Shown: positions 18,592-29,209 of the stretch, piece by piece | How positions within the stretch are numbered: the stretch's first letter is position 1 | Layout of the letters: each line of letters begins with the position of its first letter | NCBI RefSeq assembly: GCF_000368585.1 | Contig: NZ_KB849558.1 | Span: 1,071,688-1,135,687, forward strand | Reading direction: 5' to 3' | Source: Acinetobacter venetianus RAG-1 = CIP 110063 | Lineage (GTDB): Bacteria > Pseudomonadota > Gammaproteobacteria > Pseudomonadales > Moraxellaceae | DNA length: 64,000 nt | Notes under the pieces: generated by a model | Seen by the model: only the letters and a program-made list of their open reading frames with translations | Told to the model about the DNA's origin: nothing | Databases searched by the model: none | Program-made: the position numbers and the translations under genes

Positions 18592-21500
18592 TTAGAAACG
18601 CCAATTATAGAATATATCGATCGCTCTTTCTAAAGACTGACTTGCTTCCAAATACAATCGTCGATTCATTTGATAACGCAATGTTAGTTTATTCACTGGT
18701 GTGAACACACCAATGCCATAACGAATGAATAGATCAGGTGTGATATATCCCGTTAAACTCACTTGTGTATCATCACCTGTTCCTTGTGCATCAAGCGCTA
18801 AACCACTCAATCCGAAAGTACGTCCAATTTGATTGGTTAACGCTCGTGTTCCACCAAGCCCCATACTAATACCCGCAGCGGCAATGGTGTTATTTACATC
18901 CGACTTAAAGCCTTCGGTATTACTCAAGCCTGTATTACCCTCATTGATTCGACCAGTTAACAATGCATTTAGTGCTTCTTGTTCAGATAAGCCTGCATCG
19001 TTATAAACCTGTACATTCGGAACGGTTGCTGTACCAGTCACACGTACGCCTACCATGCTGCCTTGGACAGGTTTATTCGCATCTATATCAAGAGTTGGGT
19101 TTGCTAATGGCCCATTAAAACGCGCGATTGCTCGATTAAGATCTAAGCTTTGACCATAAGCTTCAATTTTAACTTTTTGACTTACACCAATTGCACCATT
19201 GGCACGCATTGCAGTTTCTAAACCACGTTGAGATAAATGTAGACGACCGACTAAAGGAATATTACTTTCAAAGCCTTGGAAGATGACTTGATTTCCTAAA
19301 GTTACTGTCATATCTGCACGGATTTCCCAAGGTTTAGCTGCTTTCAAAGTTGCTAATAAATCTTGACCTTGCTGTACGACACGAACATCTGGTGAAACAT
19401 TAACTACAGTTGCAGAACTTTCTGGCATCGAGATACGAGCACGTGGCACATCAATTGAACCTTTCAAACTTAATTTTTGCTGGAATGGATAAACATCCAA
19501 ACTTAAATCAGGTTGCACAATCGCAGTGATCATCGGTGCTTGTCGTACCAGTAAATTGTCACCTTTTAATGTTAAAGCTAAATGTGGATCATTTTTCCAA
19601 TCAAAGCTACCTTTGAGACGCCCTACACCACGACCGCTGTTAAATGCACCATCAATACTTGCTGAGTCTTGGCGAATCGATGAATAAAGCTGAATATTGC
19701 TAAGATTCACAGGTAACGAAATCATACTGATCGCACCATTTTTTAATCGCATCTCACCCGTAATCTGAGGCTGAGTCAGTGTTCCATTGACCTTACCAGC
19801 GAGTGCCAACGTGCCTGACATTGAACGTACATCTTTGATGAAAGGTTTAAATACTTTTAGTTGAACGTCATCAAATGCAACTTCACCTCGCATCGGCATG
19901 TTATTTTGATATGGATTGATAATCACATTGGCATAACCTGTACCAATATCAGGTGTTTTCATATCAACACGGAACAACAAACCATCATTCACACTTTTCG
20001 CAATCAGACTTAACTCGTCATATGTTACTGTCGTTGCAATATCTTGTGGATCAGCCGCAGCTAAACCAATTTCACCTTTACGTGTGACCAGACTAGCATC
20101 AAGTTTTGGTCGACTACCATTTACCCATGAGCCACGTGCATAACCATTTAACTGGCCAGTAACGGCTAAGCCTTCAGGCATAAATGCTGCAAAGTCATTG
20201 AGTTCAAGATTTTTCGTGACAACAGAGAAATGGCCTTTGGCTTTACTTAATCGTGCTGCCTGATCTAAACACAACTGACTATTTGAACTCTGCCAACAAT
20301 GCTGACCAATATATAGTTCAGACAATGAGGTTGTATAAATGATTGGCACATTTTGACTTTGCACTAAGTTGACACGTCGTGAGCTAAAGTTGCCTTTTTG
20401 CAATTGCCCTAACCAATCATTATTTGCATTGAAGCCACCAGCAAGTTGAACATAGAAATTTGACTGGCGATTTTTACTTTCAACTTTTAATAGATGTGCT
20501 TTTCGAGTTCCAGCAAGACTGACAACTGCATTTTCAATTTCTTTATTTCCACTACGTAAATTATCAATTTTTGCAGTCAATAAAGTAGGCGTTGTTTCAG
20601 ATGTCGGTAATTCACCTTGGATGCGCAAAGACTTAGTGCTCACCAAATCATTGAATGCAAAATCATCAACTGCAATATTTGCTGTAGCTTTCAAACGCGG
20701 TTGCGATTGGATATTTAAACTACCGTATGCACGACCTTGCAAACCTGGATATAGCTCATATAGTGCAGGTGCATTTAATTTGATTTTTAAGCTTTGAGCA
20801 TTGCCTGTTGCTTGCAATTGATTTTGAGCATACGCAAGGAACAAATCATTTGCTTCAAACTGTTGCGGCAAGAAGCCTTTTTGGTTTGAATCAAGTAATA
20901 AAGTAAGATTTCCACGACCACGTACAGGTTTGTTATTAATAAAACCTGCTGCATTTAACTGACGAATATCAATACGTTTCAATTGATCTGACCAAACGCC
21001 TTGTGATTTTACATGACCCGAAATTTCACCTTTGACACTAGAAACAAAGTACTGTGGTTTAAATCGTACTAATGAAGCATCAATATCCCAGCCTAATTTA
21101 TCTTTTAGATTTACTGAACCTGTAGCAAACAGTTTACCTGCTACGCCATCATGTTTGAGTTCATTCACTTTAATAAATTCTGGTGTTCCAGCTATATCGA
21201 TTTTTAATAAACCATTACCCTGATTTAAAGCATTTAATGAACCGTCGTATTTCACAGCAAAGCTTTTAAAGCCACCACCTGCTTTTTGATCGTGGAAAAT
21301 GAGTGCGGCTGTACTTTTACCTTTTAAAGCAATCGTTTCATTACTACCCGCTTGAGCAAGCTGACCTTTTAAATCAATCTGCTCTAACTGAATAATTTGT
21401 CGATTTGGCTTGGCAAATCCTGTCGCTTTAATTTCACCATTTAGCAAATTCACGGGGGCTGAAGCCGAAACTGTTTGTGGATTAAAGTCTTGTGCTTTGA

Positions 21501-23097
21501 GCTGAGCTTGCCAAGAAAGTTGTTGCTTTTCAGATGGTAGTTTTACCTTTGCTTGACCAACTAAGCTACCTTTAGCAGCTTGATAACTAAAGTTTTCAAC
21601 ATCTAACAGACTGCCTTTTACATCAAGACGTGCATTGTACTTACCTGTTGGTAATATTGTTTGCTCATGCGGGCGTACAGTTGTCGATAGATAAATATCT
21701 TGTTGACCCTCTTTCAAGGCAATATTGGTTTGACCTTCATCACTGCTTAACCAACCAATATAGGGAACAGCACGGTCGATATTTTTCCAAGAAACATCTA
21801 ATAGCATCGGTTGAGGCTTTTTGTCCTTCGCTTCAGCTTGGTTAAGCTTTACATTCCATGTTTCATATTTATCAAAAGCCAATTCAGCAACTAATGCCAA
21901 ACCTTTTTCCATTGTTCCCGATGAACTAATATTCGCATCTAAATTCGGTGGTAAAAAGTCTTGAGCAACTTGGGGTACGGTTTCATTTTTTGGATTCAAA
22001 TGACTTAACCGACCTTTAATATCCCAAGAAACATGCTCATGCCAATTGACCAAACCATTTAAGGCAACAGATCCATCCATGAGTTGCCCATTAAAATCTC
22101 GTATATTCAGTTGATTTTTTAGGTCTGTATCCATAAGCGCATTGTATTTGCCTTCTGGAATTTGTTCGCCCTTTAGATCAGTATCTAAATTAATGACTAA
22201 TTTCTGAATATCACCACGAAAACGTGCAACACCATCTTTAGCAAATAGCTTTTGCTCTTTCAGTAATGGCACATGGTAGTTTTTAAATAATAGTTCGCCA
22301 TTCATGGGAACATGATCACGTACAGGATGAACCACGACCCAACCTGTCAACATATCAGGCGTTTGTGTTGCAATGCCTGCCTTTAAGGTATCCAATGTAC
22401 CCGTCGCAACAAGCTTAATGGTTTTAATATCTAGACTATTGAGTGCAGGAATGATCACATCAGCTTTGGCATTCAGTGGATATTTACCACTAAAGTCCAT
22501 TTCACCTGTGGCATTTTGTAGGGCTAAGTAGCCCATATCCATACGTGAATCTTCAAAATTCAGCTTTGTACCTGACCATAATGCATCTTTTAAATAAATA
22601 TCATTAAAATCAACCGTTGATGTTGTTGTTTTTATTTCTAAACGATCTAAGGTCGCTTCATCTACGCGCAGAACAAAAGGTAATTTAATTGCATCAAAAG
22701 CAAACGGCTTACCTGATGGTGGATTTTTATTAATAATGACCAGATTCTTGATATCAGCATGACTCAAGTGTATTTCTTTGTTTAAAATCGCACGCCAACC
22801 AAGTGATACATCTGCACGATCTATTGAGACATTTACTGCTTTCAGTTGTACAAGTACATTTTTTAGAATAATGCCTGAAAGTAAATTCCCACCTTCATAT
22901 TCATACTTAATAATTTGCTGAGTCTGAAGTACACGATCTAGTAGAAAGCGGCTACCTTTATCTGTAGACATCATTACTAGCACTGAACTTACCAATAGTA
23001 AAAGCGTGATAAATATAATCAGCACAATACTACGGAAAATATGCCGTTCAGATTTAGGTCCAGTTGGAGGTGTTAATTGCTGTTCTACTTCCGTCAT
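18592..23097 (-). CDS. tamB: Translocation and assembly module protein TamB
   Basis: About 1501 residues. One N-terminal membrane anchor (SIVLIIFITLLLLVSSVLVMM) is followed by a very long beta-rich AsmA/TamB-type repeat region, a lipid-transfer groove, and a C-terminal DUF490 domain ending in YNWRF, which fits the outer-membrane barrel partner. TamB spans the periplasm and works with TamA in outer-membrane protein assembly and phospholipid transport. The ATG at 23097 is used; a TTG at 23103 is an alternative. The gene follows tamA after 48 bp, as expected for one operon. Confidence 0.95.
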   Translation of the reverse strand: MTEVEQQLTPPTGPKSERHIFRSIVLIIFITLLLLVSSVLVMMSTDKGSRFLLDRVLQTQQIIKYEYEGGNLLSGIILKNVLVQLKAVNVSIDRADVSLGWRAILNKEIHLSHADIKNLVIINKNPPSGKPFAFDAIKLPFVLRVDEATLDRLEIKTTTSTVDFNDIYLKDALWSGTKLNFEDSRMDMGYLALQNATGEMDFSGKYPLNAKADVIIPALNSLDIKTIKLVATGTLDTLKAGIATQTPDMLTGWVVVHPVRDHVPMNGELLFKNYHVPLLKEQKLFAKDGVARFRGDIQKLVINLDTDLKGEQIPEGKYNALMDTDLKNQLNIRDFNGQLMDGSVALNGLVNWHEHVSWDIKGRLSHLNPKNETVPQVAQDFLPPNLDANISSSGTMEKGLALVAELAFDKYETWNVKLNQAEAKDKKPQPMLLDVSWKNIDRAVPYIGWLSSDEGQTNIALKEGQQDIYLSTTVRPHEQTILPTGKYNARLDVKGSLLDVENFSYQAAKGSLVGQAKVKLPSEKQQLSWQAQLKAQDFNPQTVSASAPVNLLNGEIKATGFAKPNRQIIQLEQIDLKGQLAQAGSNETIALKGKSTAALIFHDQKAGGGFKSFAVKYDGSLNALNQGNGLLKIDIAGTPEFIKVNELKHDGVAGKLFATGSVNLKDKLGWDIDASLVRFKPQYFVSSVKGEISGHVKSQGVWSDQLKRIDIRQLNAAGFINNKPVRGRGNLTLLLDSNQKGFLPQQFEANDLFLAYAQNQLQATGNAQSLKIKLNAPALYELYPGLQGRAYGSLNIQSQPRLKATANIAVDDFAFNDLVSTKSLRIQGELPTSETTPTLLTAKIDNLRSGNKEIENAVVSLAGTRKAHLLKVESKNRQSNFYVQLAGGFNANNDWLGQLQKGNFSSRRVNLVQSQNVPIIYTTSLSELYIGQHCWQSSNSQLCLDQAARLSKAKGHFSVVTKNLELNDFAAFMPEGLAVTGQLNGYARGSWVNGSRPKLDASLVTRKGEIGLAAADPQDIATTVTYDELSLIAKSVNDGLLFRVDMKTPDIGTGYANVIINPYQNNMPMRGEVAFDDVQLKVFKPFIKDVRSMSGTLALAGKVNGTLTQPQITGEMRLKNGAISMISLPVNLSNIQLYSSIRQDSASIDGAFNSGRGVGRLKGSFDWKNDPHLALTLKGDNLLVRQAPMITAIVQPDLSLDVYPFQQKLSLKGSIDVPRARISMPESSATVVNVSPDVRVVQQGQDLLATLKAAKPWEIRADMTVTLGNQVIFQGFESNIPLVGRLHLSQRGLETAMRANGAIGVSQKVKIEAYGQSLDLNRAIARFNGPLANPTLDIDANKPVQGSMVGVRVTGTATVPNVQVYNDAGLSEQEALNALLTGRINEGNTGLSNTEGFKSDVNNTIAAAGISMGLGGTRALTNQIGRTFGLSGLALDAQGTGDDTQVSLTGYITPDLFIRYGIGVFTPVNKLTLRYQMNRRLYLEASQSLERAIDIFYNWRF

Positions 23098-23145
23098 AAT
23101 CAACCTGAAAATTATTTGACCTTTTAAAGGAATTTTTAAACTGTA

Positions 23146-25866
23146 TTAAAGCTGCGGACCAATAAAGAAATGTAATCGAATAGGATTGTTATCATTTGAA
23201 ATACCTGATGCAACATCTAATCGAATTGGGCCAATTGGCGATCTCCAACGAATACCAACACCAATACTATATTCTGTCGGATTGTTGAAATCTTTATCGT
23301 AAGCATTACCAAAATCAGAAAAAATTGCTGCTCGCCAGCCATCTTTAAACTGATAGTTATATTCTAAAGAACCGACCCCTAACGCTTGTCCACCGATCTT
23401 ATAACCGTTTTCTTCTGGCGATAAACTCTTGTAGTCAAATCCACGTAATGACTGATCCCCACCTGTGAAGAAACGCAAGTTATAAGGTACTTTATTAAAG
23501 TCATCAGTGAAAATATAACTTGCATCACCACGACCAACAAACTGATGGTCATCGTTTTCACCTAGTGAATAAATAAATCTCCAACCAGCAGTTAAGATCG
23601 CCATGTTTGCGTCAGAAAGTAATGATTCAGTTCCCAGTTCAACTTTGTAGGTTTGTTTAAAGCCTTTGGTTGGATTTAAACGTGAATTCGCATTGGTTTT
23701 AGATAGTTCATAACCAAACAATAGAGATTCTTGTTCGGAATCCATTCCTGAAACTTTAAATGCATCAGGTAACTCATTTACATCAACATCACCTTTTTTA
23801 GTGAGTCGATCTAGACGATAACGAACACCCATCGTATGTTGCCAATCACCGAGCGGGTTTTTAATGACACGCTCACCACCCAATACCGCAGATTCAACAA
23901 GCAGATTTACATCTGGACCAATATCGTCACGCTCTTCACGCTCATAACCACCAACAAGGTTAAAATAATCATTTAATGGATGTTTGTAAGGAATGCTATA
24001 GCGTCCATCAATTGATTGACGAATTTGTGAAACCTCAATATTGGCATCAAATGCATGTCCATACTTATTTACAATCGCACGTCGATATTGGCTACGAATA
24101 CGTGCCCCTGTATCCGTACCATACCCCAGACCTGTTTCTAAGCTGTTTAAACGATCTGCGTTCAATGTCACAACAACTGGGATTTTTTTCTCGATTCGCG
24201 TTTGCTCTTCTAGTTTTTGTCTTTCCTCTTCCTCATCATCGTGATCATGCGAGAGTGGCATTGCACGTGCGATTGCGTATTGTTGTGACTCGCCACCAGA
24301 GAACTGTGATTCATCCACAACATCTTGAGTCACCTCTTCAGCAGAAACGACTTTTTGCCGAGCCAAGTCTGCCTTTTGCTGGCTACTCATCAGTTGTGAT
24401 TGTTGAATATTTTGTTGATCAACCAATGCCTGTAAATCGGGTGCTAATTCTAAAGGCGGTTGAATCGGGTCTGGCTTGATCGTATCAACCAAGGTGTAGT
24501 TAAAATAACGGGTATTTGTGAGGTTGTTTGCTAATGCGTTAACACGCCAGAAAGCATAGTCATCATCTTCTTTCCAAGGAGCTAAGCTATCCAATACTTT
24601 TTGTGTTAGTGGTAAAGGCTTACTCGGATCACTCATCCGATACTCAACTTTTTTAAGCTTATAACGGTCGCCTGTCTCATATTTCAGGTTAATTTCCGCT
24701 GTCTTATCTGGTTGAGTAATTTTTACATCGTGTAATCGCCAATAAGCATCAAAGAAACCATTGTCGGTTGCAGCGCTGACGATTTTAGTTTTAGTCTCTT
24801 CATATTTACCGTGATTGAAGATATCACCTTCATCTTGCTCAGGAATTAAGCGAAGAACTTGGAGTTGTGGTAAATTCTCACCCGCTCCAGAAAACTCAAT
24901 GTTTTGTTCTTTGATTTTTACTGGTTCATTCGGCGTAACGTTGACTTTAACCTTGCTATCACTGACTTTTTCAAATTTAAATTCAGCATTGTAATAACCT
25001 ACTGCTTGTGCAGCTTGATTTGTAAGTGATCTTAATTGTGGTAATGCAACGTTGAAATCTTCAAACGACTCTTGGGTAAAAGTAGAAAGCTTAGCCTTGA
25101 TATTCGTTGCCAATATCGCTGGCGCACCTGAAACATCTGCTGAAATACGGGGTATTTTCTCAGCATTGAGTAGATTATCAGGATGTAAACGATTCCAAAT
25201 TCTTTTAAAGAAGCCAACTTTTTCATCTTTCTTATCATCATTGACTTGCAATTCAGGTAGTGTTCGCCCTAATTCATTTGCTTCAACAACAATCTTGCTG
25301 TCTGTTTGGATTTCCTGCATTAATTGATCAATATTCACAGGTGCTTTGGTAATCTCTGTCAATTCCGCCTGCGAAGCATCATTCACCAATACATCGGACG
25401 TTTTAGTCGGATTATCACGATAATTTTTCGCATCATTTTTTGCTTCTTCAGCAACACGGAAAATTTCGTCTGCCATATTTTGATCAACAGTGACCGTTGG
25501 TAAATCTTCTAAGTTGTCGTCTAACTGAATTGGTTTCAATTCGTTAATTTGATTTACGGATTGTTCTTGCTGTTTTAACGCGTCCAAACTGTCTTGCACA
25601 TTGATATTCGAATTTGGTAAAGCATTGACCAATTGGGTATTAAACGTCGTTGTTTCTTGTACAGTGTCTGAATCAACTGTTGTTGTAGGTTGTTCAATTG
25701 TTTCATTTTTCGACAGATCAGAAACCTGCTCTTGAGCACAAGCAACTGATATACAAGAACTAATTAAAAAACTACTACAAATAAGTTTAGGAAAGCCCTG
25801 CATTTTAAATATTAAATGCATAGAATGAACCAGTGTTGACTGTTTAAACTTAGCTTTAGATGGCAT
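23146..25866 (-). CDS. tamA: Outer-membrane assembly protein TamA (BamA/Omp85 family)
   Basis: Up to 906 residues, against about 577 in E. coli. The C-terminal part has POTRA domains (from about residue 260) and an Omp85 barrel with the RGFDYKSLSPEENGYKIGG loop (the conserved RGF/Y motif) and a final RLHFFIGPQL. The N-terminal part has a signal peptide (cleavage near SVACAQ) followed by about 190 residues of acidic, low-complexity sequence absent from E. coli TamA. Another insert rich in D and E lies between the POTRAs and the barrel. Starts at 25866, 25821 or 25803 are all possible. Confidence 0.93.
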   Translation of the reverse strand: MPSKAKFKQSTLVHSMHLIFKMQGFPKLICSSFLISSCISVACAQEQVSDLSKNETIEQPTTTVDSDTVQETTTFNTQLVNALPNSNINVQDSLDALKQQEQSVNQINELKPIQLDDNLEDLPTVTVDQNMADEIFRVAEEAKNDAKNYRDNPTKTSDVLVNDASQAELTEITKAPVNIDQLMQEIQTDSKIVVEANELGRTLPELQVNDDKKDEKVGFFKRIWNRLHPDNLLNAEKIPRISADVSGAPAILATNIKAKLSTFTQESFEDFNVALPQLRSLTNQAAQAVGYYNAEFKFEKVSDSKVKVNVTPNEPVKIKEQNIEFSGAGENLPQLQVLRLIPEQDEGDIFNHGKYEETKTKIVSAATDNGFFDAYWRLHDVKITQPDKTAEINLKYETGDRYKLKKVEYRMSDPSKPLPLTQKVLDSLAPWKEDDDYAFWRVNALANNLTNTRYFNYTLVDTIKPDPIQPPLELAPDLQALVDQQNIQQSQLMSSQQKADLARQKVVSAEEVTQDVVDESQFSGGESQQYAIARAMPLSHDHDDEEEERQKLEEQTRIEKKIPVVVTLNADRLNSLETGLGYGTDTGARIRSQYRRAIVNKYGHAFDANIEVSQIRQSIDGRYSIPYKHPLNDYFNLVGGYEREERDDIGPDVNLLVESAVLGGERVIKNPLGDWQHTMGVRYRLDRLTKKGDVDVNELPDAFKVSGMDSEQESLLFGYELSKTNANSRLNPTKGFKQTYKVELGTESLLSDANMAILTAGWRFIYSLGENDDHQFVGRGDASYIFTDDFNKVPYNLRFFTGGDQSLRGFDYKSLSPEENGYKIGGQALGVGSLEYNYQFKDGWRAAIFSDFGNAYDKDFNNPTEYSIGVGIRWRSPIGPIRLDVASGISNDNNPIRLHFFIGPQL

Positions 25867-26031
25867 GTGAAACTCTAAACTTATTTTTAATTTATCTTTT
25901 TTTGATGGGTGAAAAGTTCTTCAAATCGTTGATTTTCATCCAATCAAACATTGAAAGTATCATACATGCATTTTGTAGTATTTTTACAGTAAGTCACATT
26001 TTTTTATAAAACACAATGAAGTGAACACACG

Positions 26032-27351
26032 ATGAAACAAGATGACCACTTAATGACATCACGTCGGTTTGTTCCGATGTTTTTCACACAATTTTTTGGG
26101 GCACTGAATGACAACGTTTATAAACAAGCTTTACTCTTAGTCATTACCTATGGTTGGATTCAGCAACAAAGCGCACCCATTAGTACTTTAAATAATCTTG
26201 CTGCACTTCTTTTTATTCTACCTTACTTTTTCTTTTCAGCGACAGCAGGTCAAATTGCTGATAAATATGAAAGATCTCAGCTTATTCGATTTATTAAAAT
26301 ATTAGAAATTGTCATCATGCTCATCGGAACAGCAGGCTTTTTACTTGGTAATTTGTGGCTGTTATTGTTTGCTTTATTTCTTATGGGTACACATTCGACC
26401 TGCTTTGGTCCAATTAAGTACGCCATCTTGCCTGAAATTTTAAAACCTCAGGAATTAATGTCTGGTAATGCATTATTTCAGTCGGGTACTTCTATTGCAA
26501 TTTTACTCGGTATGATTTTAGGTGGCGCTGTCATCGCCTCGTCTGAAGGAAACTTATTGTGGATTAGTATCACAGTTGTCACAATTGCCTGCTTAGGCTA
26601 TTTATGTAGCCGATTTATTTTACCTCAAAAAGTTGCTGAACCAGACTTAAAGATTGATTGGAACTTTGTCCGTACTAGCTTTCAGACATTAAAATACGTC
26701 AAAGGCATTCCAGTTGTTTTTATTATTTTGCTGGGTAATTCTTGGTATTGGTTTTATGGCGCTACGTACCTCACCCAAATTCCTCAACTCACTCAACAAA
26801 ACTTACATGCTTCTGAAAATGTCGTGAGCTTATTACTGACCTTTTTCTCTGTAGGAATTGGTGTTGGTTCACTACTATGCAGAAAGATTGGCGGTAGTGA
26901 TATCAATATCAAGATGGTGCCCTACGGTGCTGTTGGTCTGACTGTATTTGCACTTTATTTAGCTGCAAGCCTTGCTTTTGTTCCTGAACGCACGGGTGAG
27001 CTTCTCAATCTTGGCGACATTTTTACTCAAGGTTTAGTCTATTATCACGTAATGTTAGCAGTCACTCTACTGGGTATTAGTGGTGGTTTCTATATCGTGC
27101 CACTGTACGCCATGATGCAGGCTTATTCTCCGCGCTCTCATCGTGCGCGTGTTGTGGCCGCGAATAATATTTTAAATGCTGTATTTATGGTTTCATCTGC
27201 AATTTTCTCAATTTTAGTCTTAAGCATTTTAAAAATTGATATTAAAATCTTATTTATTATTACAGCTGTTTTAAGTGCATTTTTCTCCATTTGGTTGTTG
27301 AAACGACTAAAACCACTTATTGCAAATGTTCCAAACACTTTAGAGGATTAA
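26032..27351 (+). CDS. MFS transporter, lysophospholipid-flippase (LplT)-like
   Basis: 439 residues with twelve membrane segments. The N-terminal RRFVPMFFTQFFGALNDNVYKQALL and the FILPYFFFSATAGQIADKYERSQLIR loop match LplT, which moves lysophospholipids across the inner membrane for reacylation by Aas. No acyltransferase domain is fused, and aas is not adjacent, so the role is inferred. coq7 begins 3 bp after its stop, so the two are co-transcribed. Confidence 0.8.
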   Translation: MKQDDHLMTSRRFVPMFFTQFFGALNDNVYKQALLLVITYGWIQQQSAPISTLNNLAALLFILPYFFFSATAGQIADKYERSQLIRFIKILEIVIMLIGTAGFLLGNLWLLLFALFLMGTHSTCFGPIKYAILPEILKPQELMSGNALFQSGTSIAILLGMILGGAVIASSEGNLLWISITVVTIACLGYLCSRFILPQKVAEPDLKIDWNFVRTSFQTLKYVKGIPVVFIILLGNSWYWFYGATYLTQIPQLTQQNLHASENVVSLLLTFFSVGIGVGSLLCRKIGGSDINIKMVPYGAVGLTVFALYLAASLAFVPERTGELLNLGDIFTQGLVYYHVMLAVTLLGISGGFYIVPLYAMMQAYSPRSHRARVVAANNILNAVFMVSSAIFSILVLSILKIDIKILFIITAVLSAFFSIWLLKRLKPLIANVPNTLED

Positions 27352-27354
27352 CTT

Positions 27355-27990
27355 ATGCGTCAGTATACAGGTCTAGATAAGCTGATTAATTCATTTGACC
27401 AAGCATTACGCAGCTTAGTCCCTGGTGCAACGAGTGCTCAACGCGGTAATCCAGCAGATCATGAACCATCACAACTGTGCGTGAGTGATGCTCGTCATGT
27501 TGCAGGTTTAATGCGTGTTAATCATAGTGGCGAAGTCTGTGCTCAAGCGCTTTATCACGGACAAGCATTGACAGCAAAACTCCCTCATGTTCGTGAAGAA
27601 ATGCAACAAGCAGCCATCGAAGAACAAGACCATCTTGCTTGGTGTGAAGAACGTTTAAAAGAGTTAGACAGCCATACCAGCCTACTTAACCCGATTTGGT
27701 ATGGATTGTCTTATGGCATGGGTGCAATTGCAGGAATTGCTGGCGATAAATATAGCTTAGGTTTTGTTGCAGAAACAGAGCGTCAAGTCAGCCAACATTT
27801 ACAAGATCATATTCAACAATTACCCGAACATGATGAGCGTTCACGTAAAATCTTAGTACAAATGAATGAAGATGAGCTTCATCATCGAGATACAGCACTC
27901 AATGCGGGTGGTGTTGATTTACCTGTACCTGTTCGTATCACCATGACAGCCATTTCTAAACTCATGACTAAAACCAGTTACTATCTATAA
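27355..27990 (+). CDS. coq7: Ubiquinone biosynthesis hydroxylase Coq7
   Basis: 211 residues. A di-iron carboxylate enzyme that hydroxylates 2-polyprenyl-3-methyl-6-methoxy-1,4-benzoquinone in ubiquinone synthesis. The ferritin-like motifs are visible: MRVNHSGEVCAQALYHGQA, AIEEQDHLAWCEERL and NEDELHHRDTAL, giving the Glu/His iron ligands in order. AGAGGA precedes the ATG. A strong terminator follows. Confidence 0.96.
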   Translation: MRQYTGLDKLINSFDQALRSLVPGATSAQRGNPADHEPSQLCVSDARHVAGLMRVNHSGEVCAQALYHGQALTAKLPHVREEMQQAAIEEQDHLAWCEERLKELDSHTSLLNPIWYGLSYGMGAIAGIAGDKYSLGFVAETERQVSQHLQDHIQQLPEHDERSRKILVQMNEDELHHRDTALNAGGVDLPVPVRITMTAISKLMTKTSYYL

Positions 27991-27995
27991 AGGAT

Positions 27996-28025
27996 AAAGG
28001 GCGTTTCAACACAACGCCCTTTTTT
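27996..28025 (+). terminator. Terminator of the lplT-like/coq7 operon
   Basis: AAAGGGCGTT (27996-28005) and AACGCCCTTT (28013-28022) form a 10-bp stem with a T run to 28025, just after the coq7 stop. Confidence 0.93.
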
Positions 28026-28040
28026 ATAATCAATCACAGA

Positions 28041-28499
28041 TCATTTAACAATAATCTTACCATGCATGTTTGCTTTTTGATTATGCCAATAACTTTGCGA
28101 ATATCTATTTTGATCAGTAAAAATCACATAAATTATTTTATCTTTTTTGAACTGTAACTGATCTTTGCCCTTTTTAACAAAGAACACTCGTTTGCTATTC
28201 ACCCATACACGTTTTGCATCATCAATTTTGATGGTTGCTAATTTTGAACCATCAGCTTTTTGAGCAACCCAATCTTTTTGATGAATGCTTTGATTTGATA
28301 TCATTTGTTGAGGTTGTGGTGTGACGAAACCCGACGTTGCATTTTCTTCTTTGCTTTTATAAATATCACAACCTTGCATTTCACTCACTTGTGTACAACC
28401 TGATTGGATTAGTAACTCTCTATATTTGGCATCAATCGCATACGCCGAGTTCATTGCGCTACACGCAAGTAAGCCCAATATCAGATATTTAATTTTCAT
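28041..28499 (-). CDS. Hypothetical exported protein
   Basis: About 152 residues. The ATG at 28499 has a good ribosome-binding site (AAAGGAACGGC) and opens a signal peptide (MKIKYLILGLLACSAMNSAYA). The mature part has a Cys pair (SGCTQVSEMQGCDIY) and a lysine-rich, beta-type C-terminal half (KRVWVNSKRVFFVKKGKD). Not recognised. An in-frame start 13 codons earlier would bury the signal peptide, so it was rejected. Confidence 0.7.
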   Translation of the reverse strand: MKIKYLILGLLACSAMNSAYAIDAKYRELLIQSGCTQVSEMQGCDIYKSKEENATSGFVTPQPQQMISNQSIHQKDWVAQKADGSKLATIKIDDAKRVWVNSKRVFFVKKGKDQLQFKKDKIIYVIFTDQNRYSQSYWHNQKANMHGKIIVK

Positions 28500-28581
28500 G
28501 CCGTTCCTTTCAAATAATTCATGTGAATATTCAAACACTGCTTAAGCTTTTAGTATGTGTTTCAATTATTCTATTTATAAA

Positions 28582-28608
28582 AAAACCTATAGCAGCACCA
28601 TAGGTTTT
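28582..28608. terminator. Terminator of the DUF2799 gene
   Basis: AAAACCTAT (28582-28590) pairs with ATAGGTTTT (28600-28608) with a 9-nt loop, just past the stop at 28618 on the minus strand. Confidence 0.75.
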
Positions 28609-28617
28609 AGGATTGGA

Positions 28618-29169
28618 TTAATTCAATCCATGTTCTGCTTTAAATCTTTCAAGGTTCCTTACAGCATCTTGATAACGATATTGAACTCTGCTGCTATTTG
28701 AGCGTAAATCGTATAAACGCTTTTTATAGTCATCTCTAAGCTTTGATGATAAATCTTTACGTTCTAATTCTCTCAAATAATAACTGACATCATTTTGTGA
28801 GCGATCAAATTCAGAATTTGCTTGGTAGTATTCATTAGCAACTTGGTAATATGAACGTAACGCATCACGCTTTTCAATTGGACAAACTTGATAATTCCCG
28901 CGTCCTTCTATTGCTTCATAGAAGATTGATTCAGGACGACAATAATAACTTAAACCTTGCTTATAACCTTTTTCATAAAGCGCTTGATTCGGAACAATAT
29001 TCGCTTTCTGACACGATGAATAGTATTTATCTAATCTTGACTCTCGTCCTGCAGAACCGTCTTTTTCACCAACACTTGTCCAGTTTGCCGTTTTACATTG
29101 ATCAACACTCATGGCTGCACAACCAGACAGTAAAAGACTTAAAAATGAAATTTGAAAAATAATTTTCAT
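28618..29169 (-). CDS. DUF2799 lipoprotein
   Basis: 183 residues with a lipobox (SLLLSGCAAMS). The mature part has the DUF2799 pattern CKTANWTSVGEKDGSAGR, then YEKGYKQGLSYYCRPESIFYEAIEGR, followed by a long charged coiled-coil C-terminus (from about residue 120). An envelope lipoprotein of unknown function. Confidence 0.82.
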   Translation of the reverse strand: MKIIFQISFLSLLLSGCAAMSVDQCKTANWTSVGEKDGSAGRESRLDKYYSSCQKANIVPNQALYEKGYKQGLSYYCRPESIFYEAIEGRGNYQVCPIEKRDALRSYYQVANEYYQANSEFDRSQNDVSYYLRELERKDLSSKLRDDYKKRLYDLRSNSSRVQYRYQDAVRNLERFKAEHGLN

Positions 29170-29209
29170 AAAATTATTCCTATTATTATGGTGTTACAAA
29201 CAACAAAAA

